A program made the translations under genes and the position numbers. From Rhodosporidiobolus odoratus (taxonomy: Eukaryota; Basidiomycota; Microbotryomycetes; Sporidiobolales; Sporidiobolaceae), in contig JAOANU010000008.1 in NCBI GenBank assembly GCA_034387635.1, forward strand, positions 967,140 to 1,031,139: DNA of 64,000 nt, read 5' to 3'. Of this stretch, positions 23,086 to 32,158 are shown in pieces; the stretch's first letter is position 1, and each line of letters opens with the position of its first letter. The notes under the pieces were generated by a model that did no database searches, was not told the DNA's origin, and saw only the letters and a list, made by a program, of their open reading frames with translations.

Positions 23086-23256
23086 TCATATCGCGTCGGA
23101 CCTGATTTGGGAGCCATTTTGTCGTAGCATAGCAGTAGTGTGCGTAGCGCTCACATACTAGCAAATTTGTCATCAGATTGAAGAACGGACATGGAGCTTG
23201 AGAGTGCGGCCTGAAACAGGAAATCATGCACAATACCAAGTATCCGCCCGGGCGTA

Positions 23257-23918
23257 CTATTCGCCGTCCCCTCCATCGCCGCTCCCACCGTCGTTGTCGT
23301 CATCGTCATCCACTTTCAGGAACAAAGAGTCAGGGGTCTACTCGAGTGGCCAGCCAGCTCACGGACTAGACTCACGGGCGTCGGCAAGTATCAGACCTCC
23401 TGCCAAGCCCGCCGCTCCCGCTCCGGCAGCCATCATAGCTCCTCCTCCGCCGCGTCCCCCTTTCTGCTGCTCGACGACGTAGACCGCTTGCGGCTGTCGA
23501 GGTCCGCAATTCGGCTGAGGAGCGAAGCCGGGCTGCGGGTAACCGGGGTAACCCTGAGGAGGAAAATCTTGCTGAGGGTAACCGTGCGGCGGATACGGAG
23601 CTGTAGCCAGGGGCGAGAGAGTTCAGTGCAAAGCGCAGCGATCGAGAGAGACCTTCACGCGTGTAGACTCGACACGAGCAGGGTCGGCAGCTTGGCCCAT
23701 TTCGCTCATCCGAGCGACTGGCTACATTGCCCTGATTCGCTGTCGCGCCGGTTACCTCTAGGATGCTCACCTATGCCTATAGGGATGGAAGAAGAAGACG
23801 CACGGTGTCCCCCGTAACCTTGCGGCGCATAGGCCTGCTGTTGAGGCGGCGGAAACTGTTGATGTGGGTATTGCTGCTGACGGTCGTGCTCAGATGGGCT
23901 TGATCCCCCGCAGCCCAT
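23257..23918 (-). CDS. Small Tyr/Pro/Gln-rich acylated protein (MGCGGS N-terminus), 142 aa
   Basis: Three exons: 23918-23771, 23600-23376 and 23312-23257, phases matching. The N-terminus MGCGGSSPSE is a strong N-myristoylation signal (Gly2) with an adjacent Cys3 for palmitoylation. The body is rich in PPQQ, GYP and YPQQ (HGYPQQDFPPQGYPGYPQ), followed by QAVYVVEQQKGGRGGGG and a small hydrophobic stretch (MMAAGAGAAGLAGGLILADA). It ends with an acidic tail (DDDDDNDGGSGDGGDGE). This resembles the XYPPX-repeat/GYP-rich small membrane-associated proteins common in fungi and plants. Function is unknown; a peripheral plasma-membrane protein is inferred. Longer in-frame starts exist upstream but lack the acylation signal. 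Confidence 0.7.
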
Positions 23919-24351
23919 ATTGTGTGAGTGCAAGAAGGAGAAAATCGAGTGGTAAGAGAAGCGAGAGCAAGCACAAGAACCCGGGACGAGAATGGGGAGA
24001 AAGGAGGTACAGTAAACCTTACCTTCTTCGCCGGGGACAGTGGGACCGAGCGGGGCGGGCGGTCCCACGGCCTCGACTCAGCCTGTTGACGATCGCCCGA
24101 GGCTGGAACAACCTGGTTACGCACCGCTGAGCAGAGGACGGGTCCGACTTCGTCAACCTTCTCAACTTGCTGTTCTTCCCTCTGACTTTCGAGCCGTTTT
24201 GTGAGGCAGCGGCGGTTAGACGGCTTCGGACGATCTTTGTCGCGTTTCTAGCGCGCTAGGCGGACCATCCACCTTTCCAGCTGCTACGGGGCAGCCTTCA
24301 GAAAGCTGCCGACCGATTCGTGAGCCTTGACGGTGGCGATTCCACGCAAGT
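23919..24351. promoter_or_regulatory. Intergenic, promoter of the MGCGGS gene and 3' end of TSC13
   Basis: This is 433 bp between two minus-strand genes. I saw no RNA gene or defined motif. Confidence 0.35.
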
Positions 24352-26009
24352 TCAGGCTACGAAAGGAAACATGACTGTACAGCACCGAGACGCAGGTGTA
24401 CATCAGCCCAGCCGCGAGACGCAGAACAACGTACGAGGCGGAATGCGCACCTTTCCTGCCCCTGGGGTACTTGTCACCGAACTCCTTCCTGTACCTCCTG
24501 TGTTTCTTTAGCGCCCAGACATACATTTGAGCCACGGCAACGGCGGTAAAGAGCGCAGCTGTGCGGAAGAAACATTAAGGCCGGGGCAAGTCTCGACTAG
24601 GAAAGCATGCGCAGAGTGAGAAGCATGAACTTACCTGCCCAATTTCCCGTCAAGGCGGTGAATGCTACCCATGCAATGGTCTCGAAGAAGTAATTCGCAC
24701 AAGACACGAGGTTGAAGCCGTAACCTTGAGGGATTCGGCGGATCTTGGTCCCAGCGGGACGCAGAGAAGACAAATTGAGATGGGTGACGAGATTGGAGAC
24801 CTCGGCGTACTGTGGTGCATGAGTGTCAGTGATCGTCCTTGCAGACGTGGCAGGTGAATATGGGAACAGAGGCCAACTCTGGAAGATGTACAGGAACTGG
24901 GTTGTGGCCGAGAAGAAACGGGCATGGAAGACTGGCTTACAACCCAAACCGTTGTCCAGCCGTAGAGCCATACATTTGAGTCCCTGATCGACCCTTCGAG
25001 AGCGCTAGATCCGTTCCAGGGTCCGTAAAGTGGCGCGGCCAGAAGGAGACCAGAAAGCCCCCAATAGTGACCAGAGCTGTGGATTCAAGTAGGTCAGTAG
25101 GGAACGGGCTCCTCCCTGTGATCGTGAAAGGCGCGCACTTCTTGAAAATGTTGAAGAAAGGCATAGTGGCACTGCTGAAGCGGTGCACGAACAGGGTCTC
25201 GAGCTCGCGCTTGGCGTAGTGCGCGAGTACGAGGTAGAGTGCAAGCGTTTGCATGTGCGAGTGCTCAAAGTCGCGGCGATAGATGAGCGAGCGGGAGAAG
25301 TAGAACAGGGGATGGATGAAAAGTGGGCCGAACTAGAAGCTCGTCGAGACGGCAGCCACGAGGTAGTAGCAGTCCCGTAGAAGGTTGTATCAAGGTTATC
25401 ATATGATAGAGCGATGGCAATGTAGTCGGGAAAAGGTTAGCGCGATACCCGACGAGGTTAAAAGAAGCGAAGGCGGCTCACGTATTCAATAAGGAACTAC
25501 TTTGCCAGGAGCGGCGCAGTCGCGTTGTGTTAAATCAGTCAGCAGTTGTTGTGAGCCTCGCATCTCGCAGCTCGAGCGGACAGGGCAACGGAGAGAATGG
25601 AAGCGCACGACGGTTTTCCATGCTGTCGAACCGGATCCAGTCAGCGCTTCCCTTCTTCCTTTTTCGGGAACTCAACGAGTACGTACCAACTTGCGGTCCC
25701 AGGTCCTTAACCTCGAGCGAGTCGCCATTGTGGAGACTGAACTGGCTCAAAGGCTTGTCGTCGTCGTCCAGGAGCTTCTTGTCAATCGTAGTGAGGCGTT
25801 GGCGGTGAACCGAAATCTATGAGGGCATTAGAGGGAAGTTCAGTACAGTACGTGGGAGGATTGGGTATAATAGGGCTCACGTTGGCCTTGTGGTCGATGG
25901 CCTTCTTCAAGTCGAGGACGGTGGGAGCATCGCCCTGAAGAGTGAGGGTTAGGGGGAAGCGCTTGGAGGACTTCGCTGAGCGGGGCTTGACCGTCAGACT
26001 GATAGCCAT
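24352..26009 (-). CDS. TSC13: Very-long-chain trans-2-enoyl-CoA reductase (TECR/Tsc13), 307 aa
   Basis: Nine exons close in frame: 26009-25881, 25816-25687, 25622-25609, 25496-25482, 25332-25139, 25076-24941, 24809-24635, 24558-24451 and 24374-24352. Exons 3 and 4 are only 14 and 15 nt and encode AWKTV and FLIEY, which restore the conserved block GPQV-AWKTV-FLIEY-FGPL. The N-terminal ~85 residues are the ubiquitin-like domain of this family ([11 protein letters not shown]...). The membrane reductase domain has [31 protein letters not shown] and [18 protein letters not shown], and ends RKVMFPFVA. The enzyme does the last step of the ER fatty-acid elongation cycle, reducing trans-2-enoyl-CoA with NADPH. 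The Tyr of QMYVWA corresponds, as I recall, to the essential Tyr of yeast Tsc13. It shares a 222-bp divergent promoter with KIN28. Confidence 0.95.
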
Positions 26010-26231
26010 CTCGGTATTCTAGATCAAGTGCGGGAACTGTTTGACAGCAGACCCGGAGAGAAGAGAGAACAACAATCTTGGACTTGGTCAGCTACTTCCA
26101 CAACTCTTATTGACTCTGATACTATATCCTCGGCATCACCAACTCACTCGACACGCTCCGTAAAAGTTTCAACTCGTGTCATCTCCCAGCGGGAGTTCCC
26201 CGTCTCCACTTCCTCCTCACTCGGTTCAGTC
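26010..26231. promoter_or_regulatory. Compact divergent promoter TSC13 / KIN28
   Basis: Only 222 bp separate the two start codons, so the genes must share or overlap promoter elements. No individual site could be identified. Confidence 0.5.
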
Positions 26232-27931
26232 ATGCAAGCCGCCGAAGCAGCAAATGCCGCCATACAAGACAAGTACACCAAGGACAAGAAGGTTGGTGAA
26301 GGTACCTACGCCGTCGTCTACCTCGGCAAAGAACTGTCGACAGGCAGAATGGTGGCCATCAAGAAAGTGCGTTCACCCCGGACCCTTGCAATAACTTGAT
26401 CTCCGCTGACCCCGGTCCGGCATGCTCGCGCAGATCAAAGTTGGTCAGTTCAAAGATGGCCTAGACATGTCGGCGATCCGAGAAGTCAAGTTCCTGCGAG
26501 AGCTGCGGCACAACAATGTCATCGAGGTCAGCAGTGCATCGCTCTTTCGCCGTCCTCGGGCCCGCGCTGATACCGCTAGCTCTCCTGCATCTGTCTCCGA
26601 ACCGAATGAGACTTCGGTTTTCGGCTTCAGCTGCTCGACGTCTTTTCCTCAAAATCCAACCTCAATTTGGTGCTTGAATTCCTCACAACCGACCTCGAAG
26701 CGGTCATCCGCGACAAGGCCCTCGTATTCCAGCAGGCAGACATCAAGAGCTGGATGCTCATGACGCTGAAAGGTCTCGACTTTTGCCACCGGAATTGGAT
26801 CCTGCATCGAGTACGTCTCGCCAACTGGGCGGCCGATTCTTCCCAGCTCAGCCGGCGACTTCGTCATGAGGGCCGGGGCTGAGCCTGTCACTTCTCGCAG
26901 GACATGAAGCCGAACAATTTGCTCATTGCGGCGGATGGTACGCTCAAAGTGGCGGATTTCGGTCTCGCGAGGGAGTATGCCGACGAGGGTGCCAAGATGA
27001 CCTGCCAGGTCGTGACGCGGTACGTGTCTCGCTCTATATGGAGCCCGCGCCATCTCCGCATGCTCACCTTAGACTCGTAGATAGTGCTGACGCTCCCGCC
27101 TCTTCATCCTCACGCTCGTACTCTTCTCAGATGGTACCGTTGTCCTGAACTCCTACTCGGGGCCCGAAGCTACAGCACAGGCGTCGACCAGTGGGCGGCG
27201 GGTTGCATCCTTGCAGAACTCATGTTGAGGGTTCCCTTCATGGCAGCGGAGAGCGACATCGAGCAGCTCAACGTGATCTTCTCGGCGTTGGGTACTCCAG
27301 ACGAAGGACTGTGGCCGGTGCGTCTCGACCCTCGTATGCATCAAAGCGAAGGGTCCTTCTCGTACGATGCAGGGTCTTTGATCCTAATCCACGAGGAATG
27401 CCCAATCGGTGATTGCTGGCGGTCCACTGACGTATCTGTCGCTGCAGGGCCTCAGCAAGCTATCGAACGGCGCCGTGTGGGAGAAAAAGCCTAGAAGTGA
27501 TTTGAAGATGCTCTTCTCCGCCGCTTCACCTGAGGCGGTTGATCTGCTCGAAAAGTTGCTCACGTACGATCCAAGGCGGCGAATAACGGCGAAAGCGGTG
27601 TGTGAAGAAGTCTTCACCCTCTTTGTCACTGATCGATACTGACACGTCACATGGACGTTCGAGCTGACCTTTCTTGCGTCTACAGTCGCTTGAGCACCCC
27701 TACTTCCACAGCATGCCTCGACCAACAATTCCCTCGAAGCTGCCCATGCCCACCGCCGAACTCGCTCCTCGTGCACTACCGCCCGAGGAAATCGGAGCGC
27801 CGATGGACTCGCGCAGCCGAAAAGAACTGAAGCGAAGGGGGGACGGGCTGGACGAGATACCGGACGCCAAAAAGGTAGCGCGGCGCCTCGATTTTGGCGA
27901 GCCAAAGAATGCGGCAGCACTCAAGGCATGA
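26232..27931 (+). CDS. KIN28: CDK7/Kin28-type cyclin-dependent kinase (TFIIH, CTD Ser5 kinase), 369 aa
   Basis: Seven exons: 26232-26366, 26434-26526, 26631-26810, 26901-27019, 27131-27317, 27448-27597 and 27686-27931. Kinase motifs: Gly-loop GEGTYAVV (22-29), VAIK with Lys44, HRDMKPNN (Asp137), DFG (155-157) and a T-loop MTCQVVTRW with Thr170, the same number as in human CDK7. The HRDxKPNNLL and QVVTRWYR signatures favour CDK7/Kin28 over CDK1 or CDK8. As the TFIIH kinase it phosphorylates Ser5 of the Pol II CTD and may also act as a CDK-activating kinase. Residue 180 is Cys in WYRCPELL, where Ala is usual. The C-terminal ~50 residues are a basic tail ([20 protein letters not shown]). Confidence 0.95.
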
Positions 27932-28147
27932 TCGTGGAGAATTCGCTTCACCTGTTGTTGTAGTAGCGGCCAAACCGCAACGCGTTTTTGTGACCACTGA
28001 TCCTCGGGTGTCGTTTAAAAGGGGCTGCCAGTACAGCTTCATGTTTCTTGCTCAGTCAAGCATGGCGTGCTTTCGTAAGTCTTCATCAGGACTTATGGAT
28101 AATCTCTATCGTAACTCTACGGCAACAAACAGCTCTAGAGCGACTAA

Positions 28148-29524
28148 CTACGCGCCTAGCTGACATGGCCACTCGCTCTTCCTCTCCATTCCCCTCTCAA
28201 CATCACCTACCACGAGGCCTTTCCCCTTCCCACCCTCGTCATCGCCAGCCAGCCATTTGAGTTTCTCCCCGGCAGTCATCGCTTTGGCAATCTCCCAATT
28301 CGCCTCACCCTTGCCGTGGCTCGAATCGTAGCCCGCGAGGGCGAAAGCCTTGCAGGGCGGAATGGTCCGGCGGTTATGCTTGAGCACCAGGTGCGAGACG
28401 CATTGAGCGTAGGTAGACCGAGCACCAGTTTTGGGGTGGGGCAAAGAGCGGAAAGTGGTGAGGATGTAAACCCATTTTTTGTCGTACCTGTTGCGCCAAA
28501 AAAAAACCGGGCACGGTGTATTGCACGGAGTGCTGTGAGTGTCCGAACCGGAGATTCGACGAAGGCGGAACATCACGCACCCTAAGAGGGAATTCTCGAC
28601 CTCGAATTTGGCCATAAGCGGGATCTCCTTCTGGAAGGCAAAGTGTGTAGCTGAGGATAAGGTGTGACTCAGCCGGCTATGCCACTGCTACTGGCGCTCG
28701 CCGTGAAGCATTGCTTACCGCCGAGAGCGAAGGTGGCCCCTGGTATCATGTAGAATTCGCCCACTAGCTGTATCGCGAAGGGGCCGCGCACCTGGACAGT
28801 ACAGACGTCAGCAAGGTGCCGGGACATCTATGACGAGCGGAAGAACCGCACATGGTCCACTGTAACTGCATACTCAGAATTTGACTGATGCCGAAAGAAG
28901 ACGAGTCAGGCAGGGCAGACACCAACGCTTGTATACTGAGCCTGATACGCACAAGATGCATGCCGAAGCTATCACAGCTGTCTGGAGTCGCGCGAAACCG
29001 ACGTGTGGCCTGAGGAATAAGCAGACATAAGTCACCGAAAGAACCCCGTGAAGCCGGGTGAATGGGTCTTACAGCGTCGACCGCGTGCGTAAGCTCGTCT
29101 TTTCCGATCCTGTCGTTGACCCACTTCTTTCCGAGCTTGACTTGCCATTGGAACTTGACTAGAGTGCGAAGAGCGCGACGACCGCGACGTGGAAAGGCGT
29201 TGATGAGACGGGGTAAGGCAGATTGCGATAGCTGTCAGTCGCGAGTAGACTCGTGTGACGGATGCTCGACTCTACTGACGGAAAGGCCAGATGATCCTAG
29301 CGTGCTGGCAGCGGTACGCAGGCGAGTTGATCAGCGCTAACTCCTTCAACATCAAAAGTATAACAACGCACCCATACGCCTGGCCATCCATTAACGTTGG
29401 CTAGTAGATAGACCCACAGCAGCCACTTGAGCGGTCGGGGAACATACAGCGAAGCGAGTGAATCGAGGTGAGGGCGAAGGCTTGAAATGAGCGAGGTCGG
29501 TACGAGAGAGGGCAGGGACGACAT
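28148..29524 (-). CDS. THEM6-like (UPF0670) hotdog-fold thioesterase family protein, 294 aa
   Basis: Seven exons: 29524-29372, 29231-29073, 29009-28953, 28884-28852, 28791-28719, 28650-28581 and 28487-28148. The N-terminus has a hydrophobic anchor (PLKWLLWVYLLANVNGWPGVW, about residues 34-51). The core is DSFGMHLSNSEYAVTVDH, then FYMIPGATFALGATHFAFQKEIPLM, FEVENSLLG and DKKWVYILTTF, the pattern of THEM6-like acyl-thioesterase proteins. The insert YDSSHGKGEANWEIAKAMT and the basic tail are typical of longer fungal versions. Exon 4 is just 33 nt. Substrate is unknown. It converges with KIN28, with 216 bp between stop codons. The start is the first ATG giving a plausible membrane-anchored N-terminus. 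Confidence 0.83.
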
Positions 29525-29753
29525 GGCGTCGTTCCGACAAGTCAGAGCGAATGTGTGGTGTTTTGCGATCGGTTTTACAGAGGGTGAAGAGCAAAGTAGC
29601 GGGAATGGACGAGGTGCAAGATGCGCGGGTTCCGATGACCGGTCATCTCGCGAGCGAGTCGGGCAGAACCCGCTCTCCGCCAGCTCTCCGCCTGTGTATA
29701 TGCATATTGTGCTCTCCCTAAACGGCTCATCGTGGCTGGCTGGTATGATGTGA

Positions 29754-31928
29754 TCAAGAGAGCGCAAATTTAGCATTGGCATAACTGTCCAGCAGGGGAT
29801 TACTTCCGTCCTTCGTGCGCGTCATTTCCACTTCTGCCCATTCCTCAAGGAAGGATGCATGGTCCACAATGCGCAGCTCTCGACGTTTCGGACCGGATCG
29901 TGGTGAGAAGAATGTCGGTGATAGCGGCGATGGGGAAGAGGAGATCGTGGAAGTTATCGAGGAATGCGAGTGGCGATTCGCGGCGGGGTGGCTGAACAGG
30001 CCACCATGCGGTTGTGAGGGCGACGACCGTGACATCACTGCTGAATACAGTTCAGCCATGGTGTGGAAGTTGGTAGGAAAGAAGATGTCGAAGAAACCCT
30101 GCTGTACAAGGTACGTTGTGCAGGGGACGGTCTATTCGCGGGCAAGAGCGTCAGAAGATGTCTTGTGCCCCGTGAGTGCAGCTGCTCTGCTAAGCTTTGA
30201 ACGTGAGAAAACTGTCGAGAAACATGAGAAAGACTCACTTCTCCCGCATACCTGGTCTGTACTACTGGGCCACATTCACCTTCAACTGCCTCGCCTAGCT
30301 CACTGAAGTCGGCCATCACGACTCTGTGACGGGGAAAGTAGTCCCTCAGGATCTCCAGCAGCTCGAGCTGACGGGTTGGAACGAATTCGGGCTTCGAGAG
30401 GTTTGCGGCGAAGGGCAGTGAAGTATAGGCTTGGCGAAGTAGGGGAAAGCGTGAGAGTAGGGGATGGACGACTCGGGAAGGGGGCAAATTGGGCGTGTGG
30501 GGCGTGAGATGAGCGCGCAGGGAGAGGTACCGCGCAAGCAGAGGATCGTTCACAGGAGAAAAGAGCTCGGTGAAGTCGCCGGTAGTGTCGATGGCAACGG
30601 TGCACTCAAGGGGCTGAAGGGTGTCCAGATCATACCGAATAACGTCATGCGGGAGGTTATCCTGCAGGTTTCGGGGCCAAAGGGTTAGTACGTAACCTGA
30701 GACCCGCGAGCACTATCAGTCGAAATTTGCGTGCATGAAGACAGGTACGCACTAGAACCTCCATGGCCACGAAGAAACACTCATCCTCAACCACCTTGTC
30801 CCACTCGAAGATGCTTTTTCGCACGACTTCTACCTTGCCCTCGTGGCCCCTCTTCCGCATTTCGGCCAGTTCACGCACTACGTCGTCGCCTCCCCCGTCC
30901 GCTGATACTCCAGGCGCTACGCGCTGCTTCTGCAGCTCACTTAGGCGTTCTGAGATCTCGATGATACGGTACTTGGTGCGCGCATATACTGCGGGCTCGT
31001 GTGTGGCGAGGTAGTCAAGGATGTCGCCCATGAGTGTGCCGTTTCCTGCACCGATCTCGTAGATGACCAGGTCCGAATAAGGGTAACCATAATGTTGCGC
31101 TGAAGGTGATGCGGGAGCGGTAGGATTGAGGTAGGCGTGGGCAATATAGCGCGCCAAAGAGCGCGCATACCAGGGCTTTAGGTGTCGAATGAGCAGGTCA
31201 GGCGAAAGGGGCGAGTACAGTGGCCGAGAACAGGGAATCGCGATGATGGGAAAGAATCAGAATGCGGAGGAGACGGTGTATGAAAGGTCAGACTGGGTAC
31301 TTATCAGTGCTGGCAGCTGGTCCATCGAGAGTGTGCGTGAAAGAGGGTCGGTGAAGCAGCAGGAATGGGGTCGCACCTTGAAGAGCTCCGTTGGAGTGTG
31401 CCAGACCTGTCGGCCGGCTTTCTCACCCGCCGCTGGCTCCTCCCCGCTACTCCCCCTGCCCTCGAAGACCATGTATCTCCTGGCCACCTCGTTTTCGAAG
31501 TCTGTCGTTGATCGAAACGAGGTGAAGTCGAATCCTTCTGTTCTTTCCGCCGCCATGTCGTCGCCTCCGGCGCGGTCTGGATCAAAGATCTCTACCTTCG
31601 TCGCGAAGTAACCATAGTTCGGATTATACAAACTGTCCTCGATGAAGTCGCGCGCCAGCATGCGGACGCGTTTGGGCGGTTCTTTTGAGCGAACTAAATC
31701 CCGCGCCGTGACCCGGCGGTAGGTGGTGAGCTCTGGGTCGGCTGGCGAGGGGTCGAAGGGCGACGTAGGAGTACCAGGTAGGTAATTGAAACGCGCTTCG
31801 GAGGACCGATGGGCGACCGGCGACGGCTTCTTTGGACTTGACTGCTGAGAACTGGAGGTGAAAGGGCGAGAGCTAGCAGCTCGCAAGGTACGCAGCGTGG
31901 AGGACCGTATCGGCGACCAGGCTGTCAT
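29754..31928 (-). CDS. NDUFAF7: NDUFAF7/MidA-family mitochondrial SAM-dependent methyltransferase, 591 aa
   Basis: Four exons: 31928-31377, 31175-30753, 30661-30239 and 30131-29754, all phase 0. The ATG at 31928 gives MTAWSPIRSSTLRTLRAASS, a good mitochondrial presequence; an in-frame ATG at 32030 would add 34 hydrophobic residues. Family motifs are RVRMLARDFIEDSLYNPNYG, WHTPTELFKPWYARSLARYI, the SAM-binding YEIGAGNGTLMGDILDYL, IIEISERLSELQ, VAMEVLDNLPHDVIR and YLVQQGFFDIFFPTNF. Human NDUFAF7 methylates an arginine of complex I subunit NDUFS2 during assembly. A role in complex I assembly is inferred. The C-terminal exon has a Ser-rich insert before REELRIVDHASF-like and NPLLDSYANAKFALS ends. 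Confidence 0.9.
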
Positions 31929-32068
31929 GAGTGCCCAGGTTCCCCAGAGGAAGAGTTGTGAGGTAACGAGATAACTCGAGGCTCGCGAGGCGCACAGGAT
32001 GAGGGAGGCGATCGAGTCAGCCAAGGACAACTAAGGAGAATATATATCAGCGACTAACGCGTGGTCTA

Positions 32069-32158
32069 GTCTTGATAGCTCAGTGGCAGAGCGGGCGACT
32101 CCAGTCTGCACATGGCAGGATCATCGTCAGGTCGGGCGTTCAATCCGCTCTCGGGACT
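32069..32158 (+). tRNA. tRNA-Trp (CCA) with 18-nt intron, copy 1 at the left border of the repeat island
   Basis: The cloverleaf can be drawn by eye. Acceptor GTCTTGA (32069-32075) pairs with TCGGGAC (32151-32157), with two G-U pairs. The D-stem is GCTC/GAGC and the anticodon stem GGCGA/TCGTC. The anticodon CCA is at 32101-32103 and the T-arm is GGGCG-TTCAATC-CGCTC. The intron 32105-32122 follows position 37, as expected. A run of T after the gene is a Pol III terminator. The mature sequence is identical to the two copies in the inverted-repeat arms; only two intron bases differ. Confidence 0.88.

Noticed and set aside
25139..25690. TSC13 model joining the ubiquitin-like exon directly to the FGPL exon
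   Set aside because: The phases do not match and the conserved AWKTV-FLIEY block would be lost.
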